A stretch of 50,691 bases of DNA from Chlamydiota bacterium (GCA_027451825.1 DAIDHZ010000015.1:1-50691); one strand, 5' to 3'. Counted from the stretch's first letter, positions 7,593-17,997 are shown. Numbers and translations: made by a program. Notes: generated by a model not told the origin, from the sequence alone.

Positions 7593-10054
7593 AGCTCTTG
7601 CTCTAGGAATGTGATTTCATAGCTTTGGAGAATATCGCCTTCTTTGACATCGGATTGACCTTCAAGGACAATTCCGCATTCAAAGCCTTTTTGCACTTCT
7701 TTGACATCCTCTTTGACTCGTTTTAGAGATGCGATTTTCCCTTTCCAGATGATTTGGTTGCCACGGAGCTGTCGAATGTAGTTTTGTCTCTTGATGACGC
7801 CTTCTGTTACTTGAGATCCAGCAATGTTTCCTAATTGTGAAGATTTGAAAACAGCTTTTACAAGAGCAGAACCCGTGTCTTCTTCTTTTTCAATTTTATC
7901 AAGAAGAGATTTCATTCTGAGTTTGACTTCATCGATGAGATGATAGATCACATCATGAGAGAAGACAGGGATCTTCTTTTGCTTGATGAGATCTGCGGCA
8001 TGACTTTCAATGCTTGTATGGAACCCAAGAATGGTGGCTTTGGAAGCCGCCGCGAGTTCAATATCTGATTCTGAAATTTCTCCAACGTCGGCATTCACGA
8101 TTTCAAGACGCACTTTGTCGGATCGAATTTTCATCAAAGAGGTTTTGAGAGCTTCCAATGAACCTTGAACGTCGGCACGCAAAATAAGGGGCAAAATCTT
8201 CTTTTCTCCACTTTCTTTTTTCGCGAGCATTTTTTCAAGGCCGCTGATTTTAGCTTTTGCTTGAGCATGACGTTGCAATCCTTCAGCTCGTGCTTCAGCC
8301 AGCTCTTTCGCTTCTTTTTCATTTTTGACGACGATGAATTCGGATCCTGCGACAGCAAGTTCTGAAAGCCCTGTGATTTTTACAGGAGTGGAAGGCCCCG
8401 CCGTAGTGACAGCCCTTCCATAGTCATCTTGCATGGTTTTAATGCGTCCGGAAAAAGGTCCAAAAACAATGGCGTCATTGATGCGAAGAGTCCCGTTTTG
8501 AACGAGGGCTGTTGCGACGGCTCCAAGACCTTTATGCATTTCAGATTCTAAGATGGTTCCTCGAGCTCTGGAATTTGGATTTGCTTTCAGCTCTAAAATT
8601 TCGGCTTGAAGCGCAATCATTTCTAAAAGTTCTGTAATACCCTGCTTTGTGGTCGCAGAGCAGTTGATGGTGATTGTGGTTCCCCCCCAGCTTTCCGGAA
8701 GTAAATCTCGATCGGCTAATTCTCGGTATACTTTTTGCGCATCAAAGTTTTGTTTATCGCATTTATTAATTGCGACCAAGATTGGAACATTCGCTTCGCG
8801 AGCTTGCTTGATGGCTTCGTCGGTTTGTGTTCGGATTCCTTCATCTCCGGCAACAACAAGGATGACGATATCGGTGACGTTTGCTCCACGGGAACGCATT
8901 TCGAAAAAAGCTTCATGGCCGGGAGTATCTAAAATGGTGACTTCTCCGGCAGCTGTTTTGACTTTAAAAGCTCCAATGTGCTGTGTGATCGCTCCGGCTT
9001 CCGAAGCAACACGGTTGGATTTTCGAATCGAATCGATGAGGCTTGTTTTCCCGTGGTCTACGTGACCCATGAAAGCAACTACAGGGGATCGTAACACGAG
9101 TTGATTCGAAGGCGTGTTTTTAATTTCTTGTTGAATGGTGAGATCCGTGATTCGAATACGTTCTTGTTCTGTTGTATCGATTTTGATGTCGCATCCAAAA
9201 TCAGATCCAAGTAAACAGACAACGGTTTCATCATCTAAATAGTCATTCAATGTCACCACAATGCCTTGCATGAATAATTTTGCAATTAATTGAGATGCTT
9301 TTAGTTTCATCTCTTGAGCTAGATCTTTGATGGTGATCGGTAAGCGAACTGAAAGATTTTTCGGTCGAATGATTTCTTCTTGCTCAACGGCTCTTTTGAA
9401 TTTAAAGGAGCGTTTTTTACGCCATGCTTCATTGTCAATATCTCGAAGACCTTGTCTGTCGCGAGCATCAAAACGAGCCTCTTCTTTTTTCTTTTGCGGC
9501 CGCAATTCTTTAATGGGAGGACGAGGCGCTTGCGGTGCCGGGCTGATTCCTTGTGCTGGAGGAGAGACAAATTCTTTTTTTGCAGGTGTAGAAGTCGGCT
9601 GTATGGTCTGTGCTTGAGGCTTGGCAAGAGGTGCTTTGGGAGCTTCTTCTTTTTTCTCTTCTTTAGGTTCAGGCAATTTTTCTTCGATTACAGGAACTTC
9701 TGCTGCAGTGATAATCGGTTCTTTTTCTGCTTTTGGCGGAGTGATTTCAACTTCGGGTTCTTCTTGCTTCATTTCTTCTTTGGATAAAGCTGGCGTTTGA
9801 AGCAATCTAGTTTTTCGCTTTTTGGGAGCTTCTTCTTCTTTTTCTTTTTCACGTGCGGCTAACGTTTTTTCTGCTTGTTTAAGAGCAGAAGAAATGAGAG
9901 CATCTTCTTTAAGCCGGCTGGGCCTTTGCTTTGAAGCCTCTTCCGTAGCCTGTTTTTGAGCAGGTGTTTTAAGCTCTTCTTCTACGTTTTTTTGAGATTT
10001 AAGAGCTCCTGCGAGCTGGAGATTTTTAATATTGAACTTAAGATGCTTTGCCAA
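7589..10054 (-). CDS. infB: translation initiation factor IF-2
   Basis: 821 residues. The first ~220 are a low-complexity Lys/Glu/Pro/Ala-rich tail, normal for IF-2 N-termini. It is followed by the IF2_N helix region ([19 protein letters not shown]) and the GTPase domain with GHVDHGKTS near residue 331, DTPGHEAF near 376 and NKCDK near 431, then domains II to IV ending in [10 protein letters not shown]. It recruits initiator fMet-tRNA to the 30S subunit. Located between nusA (3-base gap) and rbfA (4-base overlap). Long ORFs on the opposite strand in the tail region come from the repetitive GAA/AAA codons. Confidence 0.97.
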   Translation of the reverse strand: MAKHLKFNIKNLQLAGALKSQKNVEEELKTPAQKQATEEASKQRPSRLKEDALISSALKQAEKTLAAREKEKEEEAPKKRKTRLLQTPALSKEEMKQEEPEVEITPPKAEKEPIITAAEVPVIEEKLPEPKEEKKEEAPKAPLAKPQAQTIQPTSTPAKKEFVSPPAQGISPAPQAPRPPIKELRPQKKKEEARFDARDRQGLRDIDNEAWRKKRSFKFKRAVEQEEIIRPKNLSVRLPITIKDLAQEMKLKASQLIAKLFMQGIVVTLNDYLDDETVVCLLGSDFGCDIKIDTTEQERIRITDLTIQQEIKNTPSNQLVLRSPVVAFMGHVDHGKTSLIDSIRKSNRVASEAGAITQHIGAFKVKTAAGEVTILDTPGHEAFFEMRSRGANVTDIVILVVAGDEGIRTQTDEAIKQAREANVPILVAINKCDKQNFDAQKVYRELADRDLLPESWGGTTITINCSATTKQGITELLEMIALQAEILELKANPNSRARGTILESEMHKGLGAVATALVQNGTLRINDAIVFGPFSGRIKTMQDDYGRAVTTAGPSTPVKITGLSELAVAGSEFIVVKNEKEAKELAEARAEGLQRHAQAKAKISGLEKMLAKKESGEKKILPLILRADVQGSLEALKTSLMKIRSDKVRLEIVNADVGEISESDIELAAASKATILGFHTSIESHAADLIKQKKIPVFSHDVIYHLIDEVKLRMKSLLDKIEKEEDTGSALVKAVFKSSQLGNIAGSQVTEGVIKRQNYIRQLRGNQIIWKGKIASLKRVKEDVKEVQKGFECGIVLEGQSDVKEGDILQSYEITFLEQEL

Positions 10055-10057
10055 GGG

Positions 10058-11332
10058 TTAACCTTTTTTTTTGCGCATTTGGTCTATAATTTTATCTGCC
10101 AGGTCGTAGTAATTCACGCCGGGTACTTTTACGGGAATCTCTAATGGATCCGCCTTCATGAGTTTACGAAGCGTATCGAAGCCAGCTCCAATCAAACTCT
10201 CGTTGATCAAACCACTAACACCTTCGATTTTTAATTTTTCATCGAGGCTGCTATCTGGATTTTCTCCTAATTCCGCCATTTGAACGGCAAGGAGTTTTTG
10301 ATATTCGCTTAGTTTTTGAACATCGAATTCTTTTCCAATCATTTGTCCAATTAAACGGGCATTCATGCCACGCTTTCCTATGACAAGAGGATATTCTTCA
10401 TCAGAGACTAAAATCCATACACGATTTTCTTGTGTTTTTAATTTGCGGACTTCAATCGGTGATAGAAGATTTTTCAGAAGTTGAATTGGGTCTTCCGAGA
10501 AAGGTACAACATCAATTTTTTCATTGTTGAGTTCTCGAATGATGTTTTTAATTCTTGTTCCTCGAACGCCTACACAAGTCCCTACGGGATCTACTTTAGG
10601 GTCATAAGAGTGTACGGCAAGTTTTGTGCGGTAACCAGGATCTCTTACAATTTTTTCGATCACAACTGTTTTGTCATGGAGCTCAGGTACTTCTTGAGTG
10701 AAAAGAGCTGCGACAAATTCAGGATGGCTTCTTGTTAAAACCACTTCAGCTCCACCGGCATCTGTATCTTTGACTTCTAAAAGAAGGGCCTGTACTTTTT
10801 CCCCCGCGTTGTATTTTTCGACTCTTGGGTAGTTTCTTTCCGGAAGAATCCCTTCGACTTTGCCAAGATCTACAACAATGGTTTTCCCGCGGATAAAACG
10901 CTTAATGGTTCCTGAGATGATTTCTCCAATGCGATGTCTATATTCTTCATAAATCACATCGCGCTCAGCCCCTTTGAGCTTTTGCGCGATGATTTGTCTT
11001 GCTGCAGCCGCCGCCACTCTTCCGAAATCTTGAGGAGGAACAGAAAGTTCGATCCATTGTCCAATCATGCACTCAGGTTCTAAAACTCTTGCTTCCTCAA
11101 TGGAGATTTCTTCTCTCGGGTCAGCGACTTTTTCTACAATCTTCTTTTGGGTGAAAACTTCGATTTCCCCGGTTTTTGGGTGAATTTCGACGCTGACTTT
11201 TTCGCCAAGTCCCTTGACGTTCTTTCGTGCAGCTGCACGTAGAGAATCGCAAATGGCATTAATGACGACTTCACGTTTAATACCTTTTTCACGTTCAAGA
11301 TATTCAAAAATGGCAATCAGGTCTTTATTCAT
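10058..11332 (-). CDS. nusA: transcription termination/antitermination factor NusA
   Basis: 424 residues, short next to E. coli NusA because the C-terminal acidic repeats are reduced. Domain order: N-terminal RNAP-binding domain (to about 130), S1 domain (GEIISGTIKRFIRGKTIVVDLGKVEGILPERNY, near 132-165), then two KH domains (VDPVGTCVGVRGTRIKNIIRELNNEKIDVV near 245-275 and PLVIGKRGMNARLIGQMIGKEFDV near 314-340), and a final helix-hairpin-helix-like part. It affects pausing, termination and rRNA antitermination. It lies 8 bases after rpsA. Confidence 0.96.
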   Translation of the reverse strand: MNKDLIAIFEYLEREKGIKREVVINAICDSLRAAARKNVKGLGEKVSVEIHPKTGEIEVFTQKKIVEKVADPREEISIEEARVLEPECMIGQWIELSVPPQDFGRVAAAAARQIIAQKLKGAERDVIYEEYRHRIGEIISGTIKRFIRGKTIVVDLGKVEGILPERNYPRVEKYNAGEKVQALLLEVKDTDAGGAEVVLTRSHPEFVAALFTQEVPELHDKTVVIEKIVRDPGYRTKLAVHSYDPKVDPVGTCVGVRGTRIKNIIRELNNEKIDVVPFSEDPIQLLKNLLSPIEVRKLKTQENRVWILVSDEEYPLVIGKRGMNARLIGQMIGKEFDVQKLSEYQKLLAVQMAELGENPDSSLDEKLKIEGVSGLINESLIGAGFDTLRKLMKADPLEIPVKVPGVNYYDLADKIIDQMRKKKG

Positions 11333-11340
11333 GAAATCCC

Positions 11341-13089
11341 TTATTCGTTTTCTTCTTGAGAAGATTTTTTCTTCGATTTTTTTGCTTTTGATCCAACAAC
11401 AATATCATCTCGATTTTGTTGGTTTTTTTCGATCAAATATTCTTTGATGGAAAGAGCGATTTTTTTGTGCTCTGGGTCGATTTTAATCACTTTTGCTGTG
11501 ACTTTATCTCCTTTAGAGACGACATCTTCGACTTTCCCGAATGGTTGATCTGAAAGTTCTGTAACGTGGATCAATGCTTCAATGCCGTTATCGAGCATGA
11601 CAAACGCACCAAATGCTGTTGTTTTGGTGATTGTTCCATGAACTAAGCTGCCGACAGGAAGTGTTTTTTCCAAAGATTCCCATGGGTTAAGGCTGAGTTG
11701 TTTTACGCCCAAAGTGATCTTTTTGCTTTCTTTATCAACGGAAAGGATGATCGCTTCAACTTTATCGCCTTTCTTTAAGATTTCAGATGGATGAGAAACT
11801 TTTTTGATCCAGCTTAAATCGGAGATGTGGATGAGTCCATCAACACCTGGCTCCAATTCAACGAAGGCGCCATAGTTTGTCAAGCTTCTGATTTCTGCAA
11901 CGACGCTGCTTCCAATCGGATATTTTTTTTCAACATCTTCCCAAGGATTTCTTTCTGTTTGTTTAATGCCGAGAGAAATTTTTCCTTCCTCTTTTTGAAC
12001 AGAGAGAACAATTGCATCGACTTCATCGCCAATCCGAACCATTTCGCTTGGATCTGTGATGTTTTTGGTCCAAGACATTTCAGAAACGTGGATGAGACCT
12101 TCGATGCCCGGCTCGATTTCGATGAATGCACCGTAAGAGACGAGGTTGACGATTTTTCCGTGAATTTTTGTTCCAGGCGGATATCGTTTTTCGATCTCTT
12201 CCCAAGGATTTTCTTCTTTTTGTTTGAGTCCTAAAGCAATACGTCCTTTTTCATTGTCAATATGAAGAACGACAACTTCTAGTTCCTGGCCGAGGCGAAC
12301 AAGTTCGGATGGGTGTTTGATTCTTTTCCAGGTCATGTCAGTAATGTGGAGAAGACCATCGATTCCGTCTAAGTCTAAGAAGACGCCGAAATCAGTGATG
12401 TTTTTCACAACGCCTGTGAGAGTGCTTCCTTTTTGAATGTGCTCAAGCATTTCAGCTTTTTTAGAGACTCTTTCTTCTTCTAGAAGTTCTCTGCGTGAGA
12501 CCACGATATTTTTTCTTTCGATATTGATTTTGAGGATTTTAAAGTCATATGTTTTTCCGACAAAATCATCGAGATTGCGAATTCTTTTGTTGTCGATTTG
12601 AGATCCCGGCAAGAATGCTTCCATGCCGATATCGACCATGAGGCCGCCTTTGACCTTTTTAACGACTTTTCCTTTAACGATAGAGCCTTCTTTGCAATTT
12701 TTGACAATGTGTTCCCATTGACGGAATTTGCGAGCTTTTTCACGAGATAGAACGATTTGGCCGTCTTCGCCTTCTGTTTGGTCGAGATATACTTCAACGT
12801 TGTTGCCAAGAACGATTTCTTCAGGTTCTGTAAATTCTGACATTGGTACTAGACCTTCTGATTTTAGGCCTACATCCACGATGACGAAATCTTTTGTAAT
12901 TTCTACAATACGTCCATTTAAAATTTGTCCGACGTTCAAAAGAGAGAGGGCATCTTCTCCTGATGTTTTGCTTTTTCCATAGAGAAGATCTTGAAATTGA
13001 CGAGCCTCGTGTTCTTGGAAATCGACATCATCGAGGACATTACTGGCGTTCCAGTCGTGAAGATTTGTTGGACGGTGTTTAGAAGACAT
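11341..13089 (-). CDS. rpsA: 30S ribosomal protein S1
   Basis: 582 residues with six S1 (OB-fold) repeats starting near residues 50, 135, 222, 307, 394 and 480. The four C-terminal ones have the regular G(x)VxxxxxxGAFVxxxxGxxGLIHxSE/DxSW pattern. S1 binds mRNA at the ribosome for translation initiation. The ATG at 13089 follows an AGGAG at a good distance. As first gene of the rpsA-nusA-infB-rbfA-truB-ychF run it probably sits behind the operon promoter in the 13090-13225 region. S1 autoregulation is known in other bacteria; nothing in the leader proves it here. Confidence 0.97.
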   Translation of the reverse strand: MSSKHRPTNLHDWNASNVLDDVDFQEHEARQFQDLLYGKSKTSGEDALSLLNVGQILNGRIVEITKDFVIVDVGLKSEGLVPMSEFTEPEEIVLGNNVEVYLDQTEGEDGQIVLSREKARKFRQWEHIVKNCKEGSIVKGKVVKKVKGGLMVDIGMEAFLPGSQIDNKRIRNLDDFVGKTYDFKILKINIERKNIVVSRRELLEEERVSKKAEMLEHIQKGSTLTGVVKNITDFGVFLDLDGIDGLLHITDMTWKRIKHPSELVRLGQELEVVVLHIDNEKGRIALGLKQKEENPWEEIEKRYPPGTKIHGKIVNLVSYGAFIEIEPGIEGLIHVSEMSWTKNITDPSEMVRIGDEVDAIVLSVQKEEGKISLGIKQTERNPWEDVEKKYPIGSSVVAEIRSLTNYGAFVELEPGVDGLIHISDLSWIKKVSHPSEILKKGDKVEAIILSVDKESKKITLGVKQLSLNPWESLEKTLPVGSLVHGTITKTTAFGAFVMLDNGIEALIHVTELSDQPFGKVEDVVSKGDKVTAKVIKIDPEHKKIALSIKEYLIEKNQQNRDDIVVGSKAKKSKKKSSQEENE

Positions 13090-13725
13090 GTTAAAGGGTT
13101 ACTCCTGTTTATAAAATATACGATACGAGAAGACTCCGAAAGGAGGGCTCTAGTCGAATAATGGAGCCAAGGTTATCAAATTCTCTTGAATAGATCAAGC
13201 TCTATGATTTCAGGGCCAGGGCTTTAAGCCGTTAAAAGACTTTTTTGAAAAAAGAAGAAAAAAAGAGAAAAAGAAGAAAAATAGACAGTCGGGATGCTAC
13301 ACTCACGTTCCGCCCCCGCTGCCCAAGGGACCGAATTCTGGCTTTGAAGACCAGTCGCGCGGGAGATATTGTTTCGCCTCTGGCGAAATTCATTTCAGGC
13401 GCGCTCCTTATCGCGCCTTTCTCCTCATCGAACTTCAGTTCGACTCGATCGCTTTGCGGCGCAATTCTTTCTTGCCATAATCGGTCTCGGGCGGCTCTCG
13501 GTTTCCCACTTCGTGGGACCCTTCCGTTCGCAGTTTTTGCACAACTTCGTGTGCCATTTTAATGCCTGTTTTGCGCGCAATCTCGGCTTCAGGGGGTGTC
13601 TCGATAAGCTCTGCAATTTAAGTGCCGTAGAGAGGCTGTGAAATTATTTCTTTATTTTTTTTAGGGTTATTTTTAGAGTGAAAATTTCTTGCAACTATTC
13701 AGTATTTAGGTTGCTTAGGGTGAAA
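13090..13725. other. 636-bp gene-free region with a GC-rich hairpin island
   Basis: No convincing protein gene. 13090-13225 is the rpsA leader. 13240-13285 is an A/G-only tract. 13290-13640 is visibly richer in G+C than its surroundings and packed with short hairpins: 13338-13354, 13372-13388 (TTTCGCC/GGCGAAA), 13398-13417 (GGCGCG/CGCGCC), 13428-13443 (TCGAAC/GTTCGA), 13504-13518 (TCCCAC/GTGGGA), 13539-13554 (GCACA/TGTGC). Three of them have CTTCG or CTTCA loops. Hallmarks of tmRNA, RNase P RNA or SRP RNA were looked for and not found. It could be a structured RNA, a repeat unit or a foreign insertion; which strand is functional is unknown. Confidence 0.5.
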
Positions 13726-15621
13726 ATGATTACAGAAGAACAGTTGGTCTTTGATTTTGGATGTGTTATAGAGTCCGAATATTATCGAGATGGCGCTCAA
13801 GATTTAATTCGTAGATTGGTTCCTCAAGATCTTTTACAGGCAAAGGGCATGGAACTCTCTTCTGCAAGAGCTCGATTTTCTGATATGCTGCCTTTGATTT
13901 CCTTCTCGGATCTCTCAAAAGCCCCTTGCACACTGTCTGTTTTACTTTTATGCAAATATCGATTGAATGCGTGTCATTTTTTTTATGACATGATTCGTCG
14001 ATGGCTTCTTCCTCATAAACGGATCAATGTGGAGCTTTTTTTTGCATCTGATGTGAGAATTCATCATCTTTCAGAAGATTTGCTCAGCGTTGCTGAGATT
14101 GTCATTCATTTGAAAAGCGTATCGGATGTTGAAGAGGTTCGTCGCAATCTTCAAGCAATCGAAACTGAAATACGGCTTGGGGTGATTTCGACGTATCATG
14201 CAAGGCGCATTTTGGAATTTAAAGGATTATCCGGCGATGGAAAGACGGCCATGATTCAAGAAAAAATTGGATCATTGATTCAAAGCCATTCTAAAGAATT
14301 TGATCGAGGCATTTTTACTCAAATGCAGCAGTTTTTGGTGAATTGTTCAGAGTCGTTTAAGATCCAAAGAGATTATCATCATATCAGCCGCATTATTTCG
14401 AATCTTTATTCTTTAAGAAAGGTATTGCAGCAGAATATAGAAGTCGGTCGTTCGAAAAGACATGTCCATGTCAAATTTTTGAAAACGCAACTCTCTTCCC
14501 AAAAAGATAGGCATGTTTTGGGGATTTTAGCGGGGTTCAATTTATTAGGTGAACATGAAGTTTTTGAAATGTCTCATCTTGTAGGTGCCATTCAAAAGCA
14601 TTTTTCTTCAATTCGTCCTGTTGAAGGATCTTTTTTTATGGATCGCGCCGTGGGCTCTTCCCAGCTGATTTTATATTTAGAAATTGAAAAGCCGCTTGGC
14701 GAAGATTTTGTGTTGGAAGAAATTCAGCGTCTTCGGTCTCAATTGCCTGATCAAATCAAGAATCATATTGAGCAATTAACGCATCCTATTTTTATGCCGC
14801 GCAATGAGGAAGAGGTTTTGCGAAATATTATGTCTTTGTCAAGACAGCTTCGTTTTGTCAATGACATTCCTCAAGTGACGATTTCTTTTGATGAGCAAAA
14901 AAATGCCAATCTTGGATTCACTGTTATTTTACTCAAGATTTTAAGCGATGGTGAGAGAAGCGCCTCAGACATGCTTCAAATGGCGAAAACATCTTTGAAA
15001 GTGATTCCGGATCGAGTGAGAAGAGTGGGGCATGTTCGCAAAAAATATGTAAAAGAGGCGACGGTCTTTCGAGTCTTTGTGGAGAGCTCTCAATTTTTAA
15101 GACCCGATCATTCTGTGGATCTTTATGGGGCAAGACAATTTGTTTTTTTAGAACTTTCTAAGATTTTCGGAGAGATTCGAGATTTTAACGGCGGCATGCT
15201 TTGTAAGCAAAATGAGATGCTTCTTTCTTTAAAATCATCTCTTGGTAAAACAGCAGAACAACATAATCTCTTGTTAGAGCAATTTTATCATTCTTTAAAT
15301 CCTATAGAGATGCGAACATCTTTAGATGTCGATTATTTAAAACAGATGTTTTTGCTTTTATTGCAATCTTCGAAACAAGAGAATTCGCGTAAGAAAAATG
15401 AGGATTTTCTCTATAAACAAGATGCTCATAAAGTATGCGTCGCCATGTTGGTAAATTCCGATAAAAAAAGAATTCTCATGGAAAAGTTAAAGATGCTTTC
15501 TTTACCTACGCATCAGTTTGTCTTTTCTTCCTTAGATATCGAAGGAGCTTTCTCTCTTGGCTTTTTGCTTCTTTCAGAAGATAGGGGTTTGCAACAGAGC
15601 TTCTTGGATACTTTCGCCTAA
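13726..15621 (+). CDS. large hypothetical protein, unrecognised
   Basis: 631 residues from the ATG at 13726 (MITEEQLVFDFG), which has AGGG a few bases upstream; a GTG at 13678 would add 16 residues. No signal peptide or clear membrane segment. The protein is mostly predicted helical with many Leu, Arg and Lys, and a stretch of basic residues near 440-470 (KVIPDRVRRVGHVRKKYVKE). No catalytic motif is apparent to me. Its codon use is like the housekeeping neighbours, so it is probably a lineage-conserved chlamydial protein rather than a recent import. Its 3' end overlaps the convergent Inc-like gene by 48 bases. Confidence 0.6.
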   Translation: MITEEQLVFDFGCVIESEYYRDGAQDLIRRLVPQDLLQAKGMELSSARARFSDMLPLISFSDLSKAPCTLSVLLLCKYRLNACHFFYDMIRRWLLPHKRINVELFFASDVRIHHLSEDLLSVAEIVIHLKSVSDVEEVRRNLQAIETEIRLGVISTYHARRILEFKGLSGDGKTAMIQEKIGSLIQSHSKEFDRGIFTQMQQFLVNCSESFKIQRDYHHISRIISNLYSLRKVLQQNIEVGRSKRHVHVKFLKTQLSSQKDRHVLGILAGFNLLGEHEVFEMSHLVGAIQKHFSSIRPVEGSFFMDRAVGSSQLILYLEIEKPLGEDFVLEEIQRLRSQLPDQIKNHIEQLTHPIFMPRNEEEVLRNIMSLSRQLRFVNDIPQVTISFDEQKNANLGFTVILLKILSDGERSASDMLQMAKTSLKVIPDRVRRVGHVRKKYVKEATVFRVFVESSQFLRPDHSVDLYGARQFVFLELSKIFGEIRDFNGGMLCKQNEMLLSLKSSLGKTAEQHNLLLEQFYHSLNPIEMRTSLDVDYLKQMFLLLLQSSKQENSRKKNEDFLYKQDAHKVCVAMLVNSDKKRILMEKLKMLSLPTHQFVFSSLDIEGAFSLGFLLLSEDRGLQQSFLDTFA

Positions 15622-16680
15622 TTCTGCGACTATTCTTTCTCCAAGTTCTTGGGTTTTAAGACAGGTTTGCAAAGCTGTTTCTTGTAAATCGTACAGTCCA
15701 GCGATGGATAGTTGTTGAATGATGCTTCCAAATTCTTTCATCGCATCGATGACGTTTTCAGGAATTTCTATGTCATGGAGCTCAGAATTTGGGTCGTATT
15801 GAGGGGGATCTACTTGAACAGTGGCGGCTTGCTCCATCATTGTTGCTATAGGATTTGCAGCTTTATCGATTGCTTGTTGAGCTGCATTGTTTGCAGCTTC
15901 AGTGAGCAGCGTTTGTAGATCCACTTGTTTAGCAGTCTCATCGAGAACGGCAGTAGTTCCAACAAAAGCAGCAGCTTCGCGAGTAACTTCATCGAGGGCC
16001 TGTTCAGCAGCCTTTTGTGCAGCTTCAGTGAGTATTGGAACTTGAACGAGTTCGGCAGCTGTATCGAGAACGGCAGCAGTTCCAACGAAAGCAGCAGCTT
16101 CGCGAGTAACTTCATCGAGAGCCTGTTCAGCAGCCTTTTGTGCAGCTTCATTGAGCATTGGTTGAACTTGAACGAGTTCAGCAGTTGTATGAACGTTTTC
16201 AGTCGCAGCTTTAATCATTGTTGTTACAGGAGCAGCAGCTTGAGTGACTGCTTGAGTCGCAGTGCCGGTAGTAGAGGGTGATGTTGGTGCGGAGTTTGGG
16301 TTAAACCGATTGAAGTTTTGTTTTGCTTTTTCAAATATTTGACGACATTTTTCTGGATAAAAATAATATCCAACTCCAGCAGCTCCCATAGCGGTAATGG
16401 TGGTTGCGATGGCTATTGCTTGTTTAGGATTTTTTTTACACCAGGACCATGCTTGTTGGGCTTTCTCACAGGTTTTATTGATGATTGTAGGTGTTGTATT
16501 GATGATGGTTGGTAGCGTTGCGAGTCCCAATGCAGAGATGAGCGTTAGTCGTCCAGGGGTATATGTGAGAAAGCCGGTCTCTTTTGCTGCGTATAATCCT
16601 ACGGTTAAGGTTCCGAGGTGCTTGGCAAATTTGTAGTAAAAATTATTGAAAGAAGATTCATTATTAGTTGAAGATGTCAT
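15574..16680 (-). CDS. Inc-like membrane protein 1 with alanine-rich tandem repeats
   Basis: 368 residues. Hydrophobic segments lie near residues 17-36, 43-66 and 90-111, then a long hydrophilic tail. The motif WCKKNPKQAIAIATT...GYYFYPEK near 79-117 recurs in the neighbour at 17036 (WCKEHPKEAFMTTT...GYYLYPEK), so the two are paralogues. The tail has two near-identical 41-residue units (AAQKAAEQALDEVTREAAAF) and a third diverged one, probably amphipathic or coiled-coil helices. Hydrophobic hairpin plus exposed tail is the layout of chlamydial inclusion-membrane (Inc) proteins, but no family match can be claimed. No Sec signal peptide is evident. It overlaps the convergent gene at its 3' end. 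Confidence 0.55.
   Translation of the reverse strand: MTSSTNNESSFNNFYYKFAKHLGTLTVGLYAAKETGFLTYTPGRLTLISALGLATLPTIINTTPTIINKTCEKAQQAWSWCKKNPKQAIAIATTITAMGAAGVGYYFYPEKCRQIFEKAKQNFNRFNPNSAPTSPSTTGTATQAVTQAAAPVTTMIKAATENVHTTAELVQVQPMLNEAAQKAAEQALDEVTREAAAFVGTAAVLDTAAELVQVPILTEAAQKAAEQALDEVTREAAAFVGTTAVLDETAKQVDLQTLLTEAANNAAQQAIDKAANPIATMMEQAATVQVDPPQYDPNSELHDIEIPENVIDAMKEFGSIIQQLSIAGLYDLQETALQTCLKTQELGERIVAELGESIQEALLQTPIF
15963..16155 (-). repeat. 123-bp tandem repeat in Inc-like gene 1
   Basis: A block of about 70 bases (15963-16032) recurs 123 bases further on (16086-16155) with only a few differences; a more diverged copy precedes it near 15870-15910. 123 bases is 41 codons, so the protein repeat stays in frame. 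Confidence 0.85.
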
Positions 16681-16790
16681 GATTAAAGCCTTGTTGTTTT
16701 GTTGTTATGTAATTTTGTTATTATTTTAGTTGTTTATGTATTTAATTTCATCTGTAACTATTTTTATCAATTTTATAAATTGATGGTGGG

Positions 16791-16960
16791 TATACCGAAA
16801 CAACCTGAAGAATCGGGATTTTGGCAAGAAGGCTCTTAGCCATTTGAGCCAGACGAAGTCGTTGCAGACCGCAACCTAACTTAAGTAAGCTTAAGTGATG
16901 CAGGCTGGCTCAAATGGCGTGGCTGCTTGGGCGAAGCCAGAACCGATTCTTGTACTGAAA
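16791..16960. repeat. decayed TATACCGAAACAAC element
   Basis: The left end TATACCGAAACAACCTGA plus AGAATCGG is identical to that of the element at 2013. The right end is degenerate: CCGATTCTTG is kept near 16950 but the outer GTTGTTTCGGTATA is lost. The interior has an inverted pair (AGCCATTTGAGCCAG facing CTGGCTCAAATGGC). It lies about 110 bases upstream of the start of Inc-like gene 1. The rest of the 16681-17035 gap is AT-rich and shows nothing else except the hairpin at 16992. Confidence 0.75.
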
Positions 16961-16991
16961 GTGATTTTTTTAAAAAAGAGTTGTTTTTGAA

Positions 16992-17014
16992 ATCGGCATC
17001 TTTGGAATGCCGAT
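16992..17014 (-). terminator. possible terminator hairpin after Inc-like gene 2
   Basis: ATCGGCAT, a 7-base loop, then ATGCCGAT form a perfect 8-bp stem 22 bases beyond the stop codon of the gene at 17036-17767. Only a weak T tract follows on the minus strand, so termination activity is uncertain. Confidence 0.45.
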
Positions 17015-17035
17015 TCTAGATATTATTTTGGATTT

Positions 17036-17767
17036 TTAGTTAAATAATTGTTTTAACCAATCCCAGATGTTAACTAATAGTCCTTCATTTGCTGAAGAAG
17101 ATGAAGAGAGCGTTGCAGATGCACTTGAAGTTGGGGTAGCATCTGGCATGGATGCACTGGCAGGTTCGCTTGGAGTTTGGAGTGCATCCGGTATAGGTTC
17201 GCTTGGAGTTTGGAGTGCATCCGATATAGGTGCACAGGGAGTTGGGAGTACATCCAGTATAGGTGCGCTTGGAGTCGAGAGCTCATCTGATATAGGTGAG
17301 TGAACAGGTTCGAATGCATCTGATGTTGTAGGGGCATCTTGAGTTAAAGTTTCTGATATATTTGAAATGAGAGAGTTCGCAAGTGTGTTGAATTGAGAGG
17401 ATTTATCCGCTATGAAATGTTTAGCTTGTTCAAATGCTTGTTGATATTTTTCTGGGTATAAATAGTACCCGGATGCAGTGATGATCGCTGTTGTTGTCAT
17501 GAATGCTTCTTTTGGATGTTCTTTGCACCATGTATATGTTTCTTGAATGCCTTTCGCTATTTTTCCTGCGGTAGGGATGATGATGTTGTATGTAATCGGA
17601 GGGAGAGCTGCTAGAGTGACTGCTGTAGCGAGTGCTGCGCGTTCAGGGGTCAGTATTTGAGGATGCTGGGAAAGGTCTTTCGCTATGTATAATCCTATGG
17701 CTACAGAGCCAGAGAGTAGAGCGGTATTGTGGCATAGAGAAGAAAATAAATCTCGTGAGGGCGTCAT
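17036..17767 (-). CDS. Inc-like membrane protein 2 with Pro-rich tandem repeats
   Basis: 243 residues. Hydrophobic segments near 15-30, 43-65 and 90-106, with YTWCKEHPKEAFMTTT and GYYLYPEKYQQAFEQAKHF shared with the protein at 15574, so it is a paralogue. From about residue 150 the tail has four 11-residue repeats of the form (Q/S/P)TPSxPIxDxL, followed by a Ser-rich stretch and a final hydrophobic NIWDWLKQLF. No signal peptide. The architecture suggests a membrane-inserted protein with an exposed Pro-rich tail, as in type III secreted Inc proteins; this is an inference from layout only. Confidence 0.55.
   Translation of the reverse strand: MTPSRDLFSSLCHNTALLSGSVAIGLYIAKDLSQHPQILTPERAALATAVTLAALPPITYNIIIPTAGKIAKGIQETYTWCKEHPKEAFMTTTAIITASGYYLYPEKYQQAFEQAKHFIADKSSQFNTLANSLISNISETLTQDAPTTSDAFEPVHSPISDELSTPSAPILDVLPTPCAPISDALQTPSEPIPDALQTPSEPASASMPDATPTSSASATLSSSSSANEGLLVNIWDWLKQLFN
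17165..17296 (-). repeat. 33-bp tandem repeat (four units) in Inc-like gene 2
   Basis: Four consecutive 33-base units at 17165, 17198, 17231 and 17264, each ending in TATAGG on the plus strand. Units 1 and 2 are nearly identical; 3 and 4 are diverged. Each is 11 codons. Confidence 0.88.
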
Positions 17768-17997
17768 AGGAATTCCTTTAGTTTATATTTTTTAAAGAAT
17801 TTAGAAAACACAGAGATGAATAAAATTTTTAGAGAGATTTTATTTTTTTGTTATTTTTTTTGGAATTAAAAATTTGACAACAATTAATTTTAATTTTTGT
17901 GTGTGATTGGAAATTAGGATGTTGCAAGAAAGAATTTATGGAACTTAAAGCAGACGATGCTGTGGGTATCCAACGTCACTCAGCTTGAGTCTTGAAG

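Noticed and set aside
9319..9787. Long plus- and minus-strand ORFs rich in Phe or Lys inside infB.
   Set aside because: They come from the low-complexity GAA/AAA/GCT codons of the IF-2 N-terminal tail read in other frames.
13330..13360. Possible tRNA-Sec on the minus strand (anticodon arm CTGGT-CTTCAAA-GCCAG, anticodon TCA).
   Set aside because: The anticodon loop is identical to tRNA-Sec, but no acceptor stem, D-arm with GG, or T-loop TTCGA can be built on either side.
13290..13640. tmRNA, RNase P RNA or SRP RNA in the GC-rich island.
   Set aside because: No tag-peptide ORF ending in Ala-Ala-stop with tRNA-like ends, and no conserved P4 or GAAA-type core sequences were seen on either strand.
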